Origin: a virus | Virus record (IMG/VR): IMGVR_UViG_3300010397_000069 | Location: 1 to 35,588 of that record | Length of the DNA stretch: 35,588 nucleotides | Reading direction: 5' to 3' (one strand) | In this document: piece by piece, positions 1 to 7,763 of the stretch | How the letters are laid out: each line of letters begins with the position of its first letter | Position numbering within the stretch: the first letter of the stretch is position 1 | The notes under the pieces: generated by a model | Database searches by the model: none | What the model was told of the DNA's origin: nothing | What the model saw: the letters and a program-made list of their open reading frames with translations, nothing else | Translations under genes and position numbers: made by a program

Positions 1-111
1 GGCAAGCAGCAAGTCAACGCGCATGTCAAGAAGAAGTTCGGGCCCAAGGAAGCGGCCAAGACTGTCGTCAAGACGGCAGCGGTGAAGGCCGCCACGGGAG
101 GACTCGGATGA
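1..111 (+). CDS. 3' end of an unidentified basic protein (partial)
   Basis: The window opens inside a reading frame that runs from base 1 to a TGA at 109-111. The 36 visible residues are rich in lysine and alanine (for example KKKFGPKEAAKTVVKTAA) and end in a small glycine-rich tail. The stop overlaps the ATG of the next gene in an ATGA arrangement, so the two are probably translationally coupled. Its place just upstream of the terminase suggests an early morphogenesis or packaging gene, but too little is visible to name it. Confidence 0.6.
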   Translation, partial: GKQQVNAHVKKKFGPKEAAKTVVKTAAVKAATGGLG

Positions 112-605
112 ACACCGCTGCGATGATCGCGTTCTTGCCGGCCAATGCTCCGTGGTGCAAGCAGGACTTCCCGCACATGACGCTGGTTTACGCCGGCGAC
201 ATCGAGGGTCGAGACAAGACGGAATTCAACGCCATGGGCAAGGACGCGATCACCGCGGCTCGTGCCGTCCGAACTTTCAGTCTCATGGTCACGGAGATCC
301 GCGAACTGGGCGATGAAGGTGAGGAAGTCGACGCGCTCATTTTCTACCCCATCCCTCAGCTGCTCCTGGCTCGCCAGGTCGTGGAGGGTTGGAACCAGAG
401 CGAGTTCACGGAATTCCTTCCGCACGTTTCGATCGGCCCTGCCGGATCGGCTCTCGCGGATCAGGTCCCCCAGACGGATTACGTCGACGAAAGTTACCGA
501 GCCAAGCGTCGCAACACGCTGCCAGCTTCGGTCTACTTCGATCGGCTCGCGATCTGCTGGGGAGAAGACAAGATGATTTTCTCACTGGGAGATTTCGACT
601 ACTAG
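108..605 (+). CDS. 2H phosphoesterase-like protein (2'-5' RNA ligase/cyclic phosphodiesterase fold)
   Basis: The 165-residue product carries the two signature motifs of the 2H phosphoesterase superfamily: PHMTLVYAG near residues 22-30 (His23, Thr25) and PHVSIGP near 105-111 (His106, Ser108). Members of this superfamily hydrolyse or ligate 2',5' or cyclic phosphate bonds in RNA or nucleotides, with the two HxT/S motifs forming the active site. The spacing of about 80 residues fits the family. The gene starts in an ATGA overlap with the preceding frame and lies 10 bases before the terminase. Whether the phage uses it on RNA, on cyclic-nucleotide defence signals or otherwise cannot be told from sequence; the fold assignment is fairly secure and the substrate is unknown. 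Confidence 0.75.
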   Translation: MNTAAMIAFLPANAPWCKQDFPHMTLVYAGDIEGRDKTEFNAMGKDAITAARAVRTFSLMVTEIRELGDEGEEVDALIFYPIPQLLLARQVVEGWNQSEFTEFLPHVSIGPAGSALADQVPQTDYVDESYRAKRRNTLPASVYFDRLAICWGEDKMIFSLGDFDY

Positions 606-615
606 GAGGTGAACG

Positions 616-2361
616 ATGACGTTGTCGAACACGGCGACTCCGATTTACTACGGGCAATTTCGTGATGCAGTTCTTCGGGGAGAGATCCCGGTGAATCGCG
701 AGATTTCTGCGGAGATGAACCGCATCGACGACCTCATCGCGAACCCAAATATTTACTACGACGATAGGGCTGTCGAAGGTTTCGTTCTCTACTGCGAAAA
801 CGAGCTCACCCTGACGGATGGTACCGACCTAGTTCTGCTTCCCACATTCAAGTTGTGGGCAGAGCAGATCTTTGGCTGGTGGTATTTCGTCAACCGATCC
901 GTTTGGGAACCCGACCCGAACGGACAAGGCGGTCATTACGTAACCAAGACGCTCAAAGTTCGTTTGATCAAAAAGCAATTCTTGATTGTGGCTCGTGGTG
1001 CAGCGAAGTCGATGTACGCAAACTGCATCCAGTCGTATTTCTTGACAATCGACACTACCACGACGCACCAAATCACGACAGCTCCAACAATGAAGCAAGC
1101 CGAGGAAGTGATGTCGCCGTTCCGTACGGCCATCACTCGATCGAAGGGACCGTTGTTCAAGTTCTTGACTTTCGGGTCGATGCAGAACACAACGGGGAAC
1201 CGATTCCTCCGGCAAAAACTCGCAGCAACAAAGAAGGGTATCGAGAACTTCCTGACGGGAAGTATTCTTGAGGTCCGACCGATGTCGATTGCGAAGCTTC
1301 AGGGTCTTCGACCCAAGATTGCAACCATCGACGAATGGTTGTCTGGCGACCTTCGTGAAGATGTCGTTGGTGCTATCGAACAGGGTGCCTCTAAGCTTGA
1401 TGACTGGTTGATCGTCGCCATCAGCTCAGAGGGTACTGTTCGAAATGGCTCTGGCGACACAATCAAGATGGAGCTGGCTGAGATTCTCAAGGGCGATTAC
1501 CTTCGCCCAGACACATCGATCTGGCATTACAAGCTGGACTCGCTCGAAGAGGTCGCCGATCCGGCAATGTGGGTGAAAGCCCAGCCGAACATCGGGAAGA
1601 CCGTCACTTACGACACGTATCAACTCGATGTCGATCGAGCCGAGAAAGCTCCTGCTGCTAGAAACGATATTTTGGCGAAGCGGTTTGGTATTCCCATGGA
1701 GGGATACACTTACTTCTTCACCTACGAAGAGACAATTGCGCACAACCGCGTTGATTTCTGGGAGATGCCTTGCGCTCTTGGCGCGGACCTTTCGCAGGGC
1801 GACGACTTCTGTGCGTTCACATTCCTGTTCCCGCTTTCCCGCGGTCGATACGGAATCAAAACGCGCAGTTACATTTCTTCACTGACGCTGACGAAGCTTC
1901 CGGGTGCATTGCGTCAAAAGTACGATGACTTCAGGCGAGAGAACAGCCTCCATGTGATGGAGGGAACCGTTCTCGACATGATGGAAGTCTATGACGATCT
2001 CGACGCTCATATTTCGGAGTTCCGTTACGACGTTCGAGCTTTCGGGTTCGACCCGTACAACGCCAAGGAGTTCGTGGCGCGATGGGAAACGGAGAACGGC
2101 CCGTTTGGGATCGAGAAAGTCCCGCAGGGAGCGCGTACAGAATCGGTACCTCTTGGCGAGTTGAAGAAGCTGGCCGAAGAGCGGATGCTCATATTCGATG
2201 AAGATCTCATGAGCTTCACAATGGGTAATGCCATCACTCTTGAAGATACCAACGGCAACCGCAAGCTCCTCAAGAAGAGGACCGAAGAAAAGATTGATAA
2301 CGTGGCGGCCCTGATGGACGCATACGTTGCTTTCAAGGCCAACAAGGAGGCGTTCGAGTGA
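616..2361 (+). CDS. terL: Terminase large subunit
   Basis: The 581-residue protein is the ATP-driven DNA packaging motor and headful/cos nuclease. A Walker A-like loop VARGAAKS lies near residues 125-132, and a Walker B-like segment IATIDEW near 235-241 supplies the Asp-Glu pair. The C-terminal half has the RNase H-like nuclease pattern: GADLSQGDD near 389-397 gives the first metal-binding Asp, FGFDP near 474 a second, and a further acidic site lies near IDNVAALMDAY close to the end. Length and order (ATPase then nuclease) are normal for the family. It has a good Shine-Dalgarno (AGGAGGTG) and precedes the portal gene. No small terminase gene is visible; it may lie upstream of the window. Confidence 0.93.
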   Translation: MTLSNTATPIYYGQFRDAVLRGEIPVNREISAEMNRIDDLIANPNIYYDDRAVEGFVLYCENELTLTDGTDLVLLPTFKLWAEQIFGWWYFVNRSVWEPDPNGQGGHYVTKTLKVRLIKKQFLIVARGAAKSMYANCIQSYFLTIDTTTTHQITTAPTMKQAEEVMSPFRTAITRSKGPLFKFLTFGSMQNTTGNRFLRQKLAATKKGIENFLTGSILEVRPMSIAKLQGLRPKIATIDEWLSGDLREDVVGAIEQGASKLDDWLIVAISSEGTVRNGSGDTIKMELAEILKGDYLRPDTSIWHYKLDSLEEVADPAMWVKAQPNIGKTVTYDTYQLDVDRAEKAPAARNDILAKRFGIPMEGYTYFFTYEETIAHNRVDFWEMPCALGADLSQGDDFCAFTFLFPLSRGRYGIKTRSYISSLTLTKLPGALRQKYDDFRRENSLHVMEGTVLDMMEVYDDLDAHISEFRYDVRAFGFDPYNAKEFVARWETENGPFGIEKVPQGARTESVPLGELKKLAEERMLIFDEDLMSFTMGNAITLEDTNGNRKLLKKRTEEKIDNVAALMDAYVAFKANKEAFE

Positions 2362-2377
2362 CGAGAGGAGGTAGAGG

Positions 2378-3637
2378 ATGGCTTTCAAGGACCGGTTGAT
2401 CAGTGGGTTGAAACACGGCTGGAATGCGTTCGTGAATCTCGACAATCGTGACCCGTTCCAGATGTCGGAGATATCGTACGGAACCCGGCCGGATCGAACT
2501 CGTCTCAGGGTCGCTAACGAACGCTCGATCATCGCGGCGATTTACAACCGAATTGCTGTCGATGTGGCTGAGTTGCAAATCATGCATGTCCGTTTGGACG
2601 AAAAAGATCGTTTCATGGAAATGATCCGGAGTAGTCTGAACGACTGTCTGATGACACAGCCGAATCTCGATCAGGGACCGCGACATTTCCGTCAGGATAT
2701 GGCGCTGACCATGTTCGACGAAGGAACAATCGCGATTGTCGCCGTGGACACGTCGGCCAACCCGAACGAGACGGGTAACTTCGATATTTTCTCCCTCCGT
2801 GTTGGGCGAATTGTCAAGTGGAACACCGACACGGTCAAGGTTTCTCTCTACAACGAGCAGACCGGCAAGCGTGAAGAAGTAACCGTCCTGAAGAGGAACA
2901 CGGCCATCGTCGAGAATCCTCTTTACACGGTGATGAACGAAAGGAACTCGACTCTTCAGCGATTGATCCGGAAATTGAACCTTCTGGATGCAGTCGATGA
3001 GCAATCGAGCTCCGGCAAACTGGACATGATCATCCAGCTGCCCTACGTGATCAAATCGGACGCGAAACGTCAGCAAGCCGATCAACGCCGCAAGGATATC
3101 GAGTTCCAGTTGAAGGGCAGCCAGTACGGCATCGCCTACGTCGACGGAACCGAGAAGATCACGCAGCTGAACCGACCGTCCGAGAACAACTTGCTGAAGC
3201 AGGTCGAGTATCTCACCGATCTCTTGTACAGCCAGCTGGGTATCACGAAAGAAATCATGGATGGGACTGCTGACTCGAAGGTCATGCAGAACTACCACAA
3301 CCGAACGATCAAGCCGATTGTGCAGGCCATCGTCGAAGCCATGCGTGTTGGCTTCTTGACGAAAACGGCCCGCAGTCAGAAACAAAGCATTCTTTTCTTC
3401 CGTGATCCATTCGCGAACATTCCGGTGGATCAGCTGGCAGAAATCGCGGATAAGTTCACGCGCAACGAAATCTTGACATCGAACGAAATTCGACAGGGTA
3501 TCGGCTACGCTCCGTCTCAGCAAGCTAAGGCCGATCAGCTTCGCAACAGCAACATGCCCGAGAAGGATCTCGGAAACCAACCTCAGCCGATCAAGGTTCC
3601 CTCGACTCGAGTGGATCCAGCCCAGATAGAGTCGTGA
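2378..3637 (+). CDS. Portal protein (HK97/SPP1-like)
   Basis: The 419-residue product has the features of a siphovirus portal, the dodecameric ring at the capsid vertex through which DNA is packaged. Near residues 45-60 is the typical segment SIIAAIYNRIAVDVAEL, followed by alternating beta and helical segments. A clip/crown-like region around 285-305 contains LGITKEIMDGTADSKVMQNY, a pattern common in the stem region of these portals. It follows the terminase after 16 bases with a strong GAGGAGGT ribosome site and precedes the capsid fusion gene, the canonical position. No protease or MuF domain is attached; the protease is instead fused to the capsid gene downstream. Confidence 0.88.
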   Translation: MAFKDRLISGLKHGWNAFVNLDNRDPFQMSEISYGTRPDRTRLRVANERSIIAAIYNRIAVDVAELQIMHVRLDEKDRFMEMIRSSLNDCLMTQPNLDQGPRHFRQDMALTMFDEGTIAIVAVDTSANPNETGNFDIFSLRVGRIVKWNTDTVKVSLYNEQTGKREEVTVLKRNTAIVENPLYTVMNERNSTLQRLIRKLNLLDAVDEQSSSGKLDMIIQLPYVIKSDAKRQQADQRRKDIEFQLKGSQYGIAYVDGTEKITQLNRPSENNLLKQVEYLTDLLYSQLGITKEIMDGTADSKVMQNYHNRTIKPIVQAIVEAMRVGFLTKTARSQKQSILFFRDPFANIPVDQLAEIADKFTRNEILTSNEIRQGIGYAPSQQAKADQLRNSNMPEKDLGNQPQPIKVPSTRVDPAQIES

Positions 3638-3672
3638 GCGTGAACTCGCTCTGAACATGAAAGGAGACGACC

Positions 3673-5688
3673 GTGACGAAGACCGTGACCAAGCACGATT
3701 TCGGTGGTTACGCGACCAAGGTCGGTCTCAGGTGCTCGGACGGGCGAACGATCACGTCCGAAGCATTCAAGCACATGCACGGGCAGACGATTCCGCTCGT
3801 GTGGCAGCACGGGCACGATTCGCCCCACAACATCCTCGGCCACGCGGTGCTCGAACACCGCGAGAACGACGGTGTCTACTCGTACAACTTCTTCAACGAC
3901 ACGCCGGAAGCCCAGGCGACGAAGAAGCTGGTCGAACACGGGGACATCACGTACCTGTCGATCTACGCGAACCAGCTCAAGGAGAACAGCAAGAAGGAAG
4001 TTCTCCACGGGCAGATGTGCGAAGTCAGCCTCGTTCTCAAGGGAGCGAATCCCGGCGCGAAGATCGACTTCGTCCGCGTCGCCCACAGCGACAGCACCAT
4101 CGAGGTCCTCGAAGACGAGGCCGTCATCACGATGGGTCTCGAGCTCGAGCACGGCGACACCCTGGAACACAAGTCCATCCAGGACGTCATCGACACGATG
4201 GACGAGGACCAGAAGGAAGCTCTTTACTTCATGGTCAAGCAGGCCCTCGGAGACCAGAGCGCGTCGCACTCGGACACCGACAAGGACGCGGAGACCACAT
4301 CCGACGAGTCCGACGAGGACGAAAACAAGAACGACGGCGGGGACGCGGACAAGAACAAGTCCCTCGAGCACAAGGAGAACGGCACGATGACGCGCAACGT
4401 CTTCGAACAGAACAAGACCGACAAGCAGGTCTCGGGCGACGGCGTCGCGGCCGGCGGTCACCTGTCCCACGCCCAGATGAAGCAGATCTTCGAGACGGCC
4501 AAGGAACTCGGGTCGTTCAAGAAGGCCTACCTCGCCCACGCCGAGGACTACGGGATCACCAACATCGAGGTGCTCTTCCCGGACGCCCAGAAGATCGACG
4601 ACAAGCCCGAGTGGATCACTCGGAAGATGGCATGGGTGGAAGGGCTGCTGAACGGCACCCGGAAGCTCCCCTTCTCGCGGATCAAGACCATGACCGCGGA
4701 CCTGACCCACGAGGAAGCCCGCGCGAAGGGCTACATCAAGGGTGAGCTGAAGAAGGAGCAGTTCTTCACGATCGCCTTCCGGGAAACCACCCCGAAGACC
4801 GTCTACAAGAAGCAGAAGCTCGACCGCGACGACATCATCGACATCACGGAGTTCGACGTGGTGGCGTGGCTGTGGGTCGAGATGCGCTTCATGCTCCGCG
4901 AGGAGATCGCGCGCGCGATCCTGGTCAGCGACGGTCGGGAGATCGACGACCCGGACAAGATCAGCGAGACGAACATCCGCCCCATCGCGTTCGACGACCC
5001 GTTCTACACGGACGTCGTCACGGTGCCGGCGAACGTCGACTCGGACGCCCTGGTGGAAGCCGTCATGCGGGCCCGGAACGACTACAAGGGCACCGCGCCG
5101 AACGCCTACATGACCTACGCGGTCATGGTCGACATGCTGCTGGCGAAGGACAGCCTCAAGCGTCGGCTCTACAACAGCAAGGCGGAGCTCGCGTCGGCCC
5201 TGGGTGTCCAGGAGATCGTCGAGGTCGACATCCTCGAGGGCGTGCAGCGTGACGGCGCCGAGGTCCTGATGATCATCGTGAACCCCTCGGACTACGCGGT
5301 CGGTTCGACCCGCGGTGGCGAGATCACGACGTTCGACGACTTCGACCTGGACTACAACCAGTACAAGTACCTGATCGAGACGCGTCTCGCGGGTGCGCTC
5401 ATCTCGCCGAAGCGGGCGCAGGTCGTCCTCCGCGGCGCCGGCACGCTGGCCACGCCGACGGCGCCGACGTTCAACCCGACGACGGGTGTCATCACCATCC
5501 CGACCGTCACCGGCGTCACCTACAAGACGCAGGACTCGGGACCGCTCGGTGCGGCCGACACCACGCTCAGCGCGGGTGCGCAGACGGCGCTCACGTCCGG
5601 CCAGTCCCAGTCCGTCAAGGCCGTTCCGAACGCGAACTACTACTTCCCGCACAACTTCGACGCGGACTGGTCGTTCACGCGCCCGTAA
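3673..5688 (+). CDS. Fused capsid maturation protease and HK97-fold major capsid protein with C-terminal Ig-like domain
   Basis: The 671-residue product starts at a GTG preceded by AAGGAG (3661-3666). Residues about 1-140 resemble an S78-type prohead protease: candidate catalytic His46 in WQHGHDS, candidate Ser96 in YLSIYAN, and the family-like EVSLVLKGANPGAKI. Residues about 140-240 form an acidic, Asp/Glu/Lys-rich linker resembling a scaffolding delta region. Residues about 240-590 look like an HK97-fold capsid protein, with NPSDYAVGSTRGGEITTF late in the fold. Residues about 590-671 form an Ig-like add-on shared with the major tail protein at 6322. Codons end mostly in C or G, suggesting strong expression. 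An internal AAGGAG (4372-4377) sits nine bases before ATG 4387, which could make the capsid part alone. Confidence 0.88.
   Translation: MTKTVTKHDFGGYATKVGLRCSDGRTITSEAFKHMHGQTIPLVWQHGHDSPHNILGHAVLEHRENDGVYSYNFFNDTPEAQATKKLVEHGDITYLSIYANQLKENSKKEVLHGQMCEVSLVLKGANPGAKIDFVRVAHSDSTIEVLEDEAVITMGLELEHGDTLEHKSIQDVIDTMDEDQKEALYFMVKQALGDQSASHSDTDKDAETTSDESDEDENKNDGGDADKNKSLEHKENGTMTRNVFEQNKTDKQVSGDGVAAGGHLSHAQMKQIFETAKELGSFKKAYLAHAEDYGITNIEVLFPDAQKIDDKPEWITRKMAWVEGLLNGTRKLPFSRIKTMTADLTHEEARAKGYIKGELKKEQFFTIAFRETTPKTVYKKQKLDRDDIIDITEFDVVAWLWVEMRFMLREEIARAILVSDGREIDDPDKISETNIRPIAFDDPFYTDVVTVPANVDSDALVEAVMRARNDYKGTAPNAYMTYAVMVDMLLAKDSLKRRLYNSKAELASALGVQEIVEVDILEGVQRDGAEVLMIIVNPSDYAVGSTRGGEITTFDDFDLDYNQYKYLIETRLAGALISPKRAQVVLRGAGTLATPTAPTFNPTTGVITIPTVTGVTYKTQDSGPLGAADTTLSAGAQTALTSGQSQSVKAVPNANYYFPHNFDADWSFTRP
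4372..4389 (+). promoter_or_regulatory. Possible internal ribosome binding site and start for stand-alone capsid protein
   Basis: Inside the protease-capsid fusion an AAGGAG sits nine bases upstream of an in-frame ATG (4387), exactly at the junction between the acidic linker and the capsid domain (GTMTRNVFEQ). Initiation here would give a 433-residue capsid protein without protease, providing the excess of capsid over protease that assembly needs. The sequence is seen; its use is inferred. Confidence 0.45.
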
Positions 5689-5698
5689 GGAGATCGGG

Positions 5699-6025
5699 GT
5701 GGCAAGATATTTTGGGAAGGTCGGGTACGGAGAGAACGTCGATCAAGGTAACGGTGTCTGGAAGACCGTAGTCACCGAAAGGGATTACTACGGCGACATT
5801 CCTCGAAATTACCGTCGGTCGCAGGACGGTGAGAAAGTCAACAATGATCTCACCACTTCGACTCAAATCTCGATCGTGTCTGACACGTACGCGAACGATC
5901 ATATTTCTGCCATCCGATACGCGGTTTGGAAGGGGGTGCGCTGGAGGGTAACTTCGGTTTCTGAGGCGCACCCCCGTCTGATCCTCGAGCTGGGAGGAGT
6001 ATACAATGGGCCGATCCCGTCTTGA
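5699..6025 (+). CDS. Head-tail connector / head closure protein
   Basis: The 108-residue product is read from a GTG at 5699 preceded by AAGGAG (5687-5692); an open frame extends further upstream but overlaps the capsid gene in another frame. The protein is beta-rich, with the run ISAIRYAVWKGVRWRVTSV and a hydrophobic LILELGGVYN near the end, similar to small head-closure proteins that plug the portal and receive the tail. Its place after the capsid gene and before a tail-terminator-like gene supports this. The assignment rests mainly on position, size and general pattern, so the exact connector class is uncertain. Its last 20 bases overlap the next gene. Confidence 0.6.
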   Translation: MARYFGKVGYGENVDQGNGVWKTVVTERDYYGDIPRNYRRSQDGEKVNNDLTTSTQISIVSDTYANDHISAIRYAVWKGVRWRVTSVSEAHPRLILELGGVYNGPIPS

Positions 6026-6308
6026 TTTGCAAGCCATTCTTGAGGCGGTTTGTCCCAACGTATATTTCCAACCACCTGCGGACTTGCAGATGGTGTACCC
6101 CGCGATCGTCTACGAGATGGATCGCGCGGACACAAAATTCGCGGATGATCGACCCTACAGCGTCACCAAGCAGTACAGCATGCAATTGATCAGCGAAGAC
6201 CCGGACGAAAGCATCTTTGACGCGCTTGCAGCACTCCCCATGTGCGTTCATGAACGTCACTTCGTCGCGGACAACCTGAACCACGAAGTGTTCAACATCT
6301 TCTTCTGA
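6006..6308 (+). CDS. Probable tail terminator / tail completion protein
   Basis: The 100-residue protein starts at an ATG overlapping the end of the previous gene, with GGGAGGAG upstream (5991-5998). It begins with a helical segment (LDLQAILEAVCPNVYFQPP) and continues with YPAIVYEMDRADTKFADDRPY and YSMQLISEDPDE. This arrangement, helix then a small beta sheet with a YPAIVY-like strand, is typical of minor proteins that cap the tail tube at the head-proximal end. It sits immediately before the major tail protein gene, the normal place for a tail terminator. No catalytic motif is present. Family naming is by pattern and position only. Confidence 0.6.
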   Translation: MGRSRLDLQAILEAVCPNVYFQPPADLQMVYPAIVYEMDRADTKFADDRPYSVTKQYSMQLISEDPDESIFDALAALPMCVHERHFVADNLNHEVFNIFF

Positions 6309-6321
6309 AAGGAACTCACGC

Positions 6322-7206
6322 ATGACGAAGATCATGTGGGACCGCACGGGCGATCGGATGTTCGAGACCGGTGTCGACCACGGCGTGCTCTACGAGCGCG
6401 ACCAGGCCGGCGAGTACTCGACTGGTGTCGCCTGGAATGGTCTGACCACCGTCACCGAGTCGCCCTCGGGCGCCGAGTCCAACCCCCAGTACGCCGACAA
6501 CATCAAGTACCTGGACCTCCGGTCGGCCGAACTGTTCGGCGCGACCATCGAGGCGTTCACGTACCCGCCGGAGTTCGCCAAGTACGACGGCAACGGCGTC
6601 CCGACGCCCGGCGTCAGTGTCGGTCAGCAGACCCGCCGGCCGTTCGGCTTCTGCTACCGCACGAAGATCGGCAACGACGTCGAGGGCAGCGACCTCGGCT
6701 ACAAGCTGCACCTGGTGTACGGCGCCACGGCGTCCCCCTCGGAGAAGGCCCACGCCACGATCAACGACTCGCCCGAGGCGATCACGTTCTCGTGGGAGGT
6801 CAGCACCGACCCGGTCCAGGTCGGCACGATCGGTGGGGTCGAGTACAACCCGACGGCCAGCATCGAGATCGACAGCACGAAGGTCGACCCGGACAGGCTG
6901 GCTGCGCTGGAGGACGTCCTCTACGGGGACGCCAGCAACGACCCGGCGATGCCGCTGCCGGCCGACGTCATCGCGATGATGAGCGGTACCACCACGCTCG
7001 CCACCCCGACCGAGCCGGCCTACAACGCGGGCACGCACACGATCACCATTCCGGCCGTCACCGGTGTCAAGTACACCATCGACGGCGAGGAGGTCGCCGC
7101 GGGTCCGGTCGTCATCACCGAGGACAAGATCGTGAAGGCGTACCCGGCGACGGGCTACCACTTCCCGGACGTCGTCGATGACGACTGGTTCTACGACTAC
7201 AGCTGA
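6322..7206 (+). CDS. Major tail (tube) protein with C-terminal Ig-like domain
   Basis: The 294-residue product is the likely tail tube subunit. Residues 1-220 contain TATIEAFTYPPEF-like and YRTKIGN segments that are also found, in the same order, in the product at 7764, so the two genes are paralogues. Residues about 221-294 form an extra domain starting TTLATPTEPAYN and containing ITIPAVTGVKYTIDG. This matches the C-terminus of the capsid fusion protein (TLATPTAPTFN, ITIPTVTGVTYK, then a YYFPHNFDADW-type ending, here YHFPDVVDDDW). Codon choice is strongly C/G-ending, like the capsid gene and unlike the genes on either side, fitting a very abundant virion protein. AAGGAA lies upstream of the ATG. 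Confidence 0.82.
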   Translation: MTKIMWDRTGDRMFETGVDHGVLYERDQAGEYSTGVAWNGLTTVTESPSGAESNPQYADNIKYLDLRSAELFGATIEAFTYPPEFAKYDGNGVPTPGVSVGQQTRRPFGFCYRTKIGNDVEGSDLGYKLHLVYGATASPSEKAHATINDSPEAITFSWEVSTDPVQVGTIGGVEYNPTASIEIDSTKVDPDRLAALEDVLYGDASNDPAMPLPADVIAMMSGTTTLATPTEPAYNAGTHTITIPAVTGVKYTIDGEEVAAGPVVITEDKIVKAYPATGYHFPDVVDDDWFYDYS

Positions 7207-7225
7207 TCCACGAAGGAGGCAGAGA

Positions 7226-7753
7226 ATGCTCGAGATCGAAGTTGTAACTGACGAGAACTTCGACGAAACAACCAGTATGTTCGTCGTCGCAAAGTCCGTC
7301 AAGGTTCGTCTCGAGCATTCTCTTGTCTCGCTGTCAAAATGGGAGTCTGTTTGGGAAGAACCGTTCCTTGGTAAAGAGAAGAAAACCACGGAACAGACAA
7401 TCTCCTACGTCGAGATGATGCTGATCGACGAAATTCCCCAGGAGATTTTCCACAGACTCCTTGAAAAGCACATCGACGAGATTCAGACGTACGTCAACTC
7501 TCCGATGAATGCGACCAAGCTTCCAAAGTCGGGAAACAAGACCGCTCCGAAGGAGACGATCACGGCCGAGCTCATTTATTACTGGATGGCTCAGCTGAAT
7601 GTCCCGTTCGATTGCGAACGCTGGCACCTGACAAGACTGTTCACCTTGATTCAGGTCATCAACATCAAGAACACGCCGCCGAAGAAGATGAGCGCAGCAG
7701 AACGCCATCGAATCGTCGCGGCACAACGAGACCGATACGGCACAAGAGGATAA
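7226..7753 (+). CDS. Probable tail assembly chaperone
   Basis: The 175-residue product starts at ATG 7226 after a strong AAGGAGG. It is mixed alpha and charged, with ISYVEMMLIDEIPQEIFHRL and a C-terminal half containing AELIYYWMAQLNVPFDCERW and LFTLIQVINIKNTP. This resembles the first (G-like) tail assembly chaperones of actinophages, which hold the tape measure protein during tail assembly, and it directly follows the major tail gene. Unusually, I see no downstream overlapping frame that would supply the usual frameshifted GT extension, and the tape measure gene is not next but three genes later. Either the chaperone is a single-product type or its partner is missing. Confidence 0.6.
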   Translation: MLEIEVVTDENFDETTSMFVVAKSVKVRLEHSLVSLSKWESVWEEPFLGKEKKTTEQTISYVEMMLIDEIPQEIFHRLLEKHIDEIQTYVNSPMNATKLPKSGNKTAPKETITAELIYYWMAQLNVPFDCERWHLTRLFTLIQVINIKNTPPKKMSAAERHRIVAAQRDRYGTRG

Positions 7754-7763
7754 GGGAGGTGTG

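Noticed and set aside
3657-4745. A 362-codon + strand frame from an ATG just before the capsid fusion gene
   Set aside because: It is Arg/Gly/Gln-rich shadow sequence in the wrong frame; the real gene starts at GTG 3673 with AAGGAG correctly spaced.
3583-5652. A 689-codon open frame on the minus strand opposite the capsid fusion gene
   Set aside because: It is antisense to a clearly coding gene with strongly C/G-ending codons, which suppresses stops on the other strand; the translation is a monotonous Val/Arg/Leu/Asp mix with no recognisable fold.
7600-7760. A programmed frameshift in the tail chaperone gene
   Set aside because: I see no clear slippery heptamer and no long + strand frame overlapping its 3' end that could serve as an extension.
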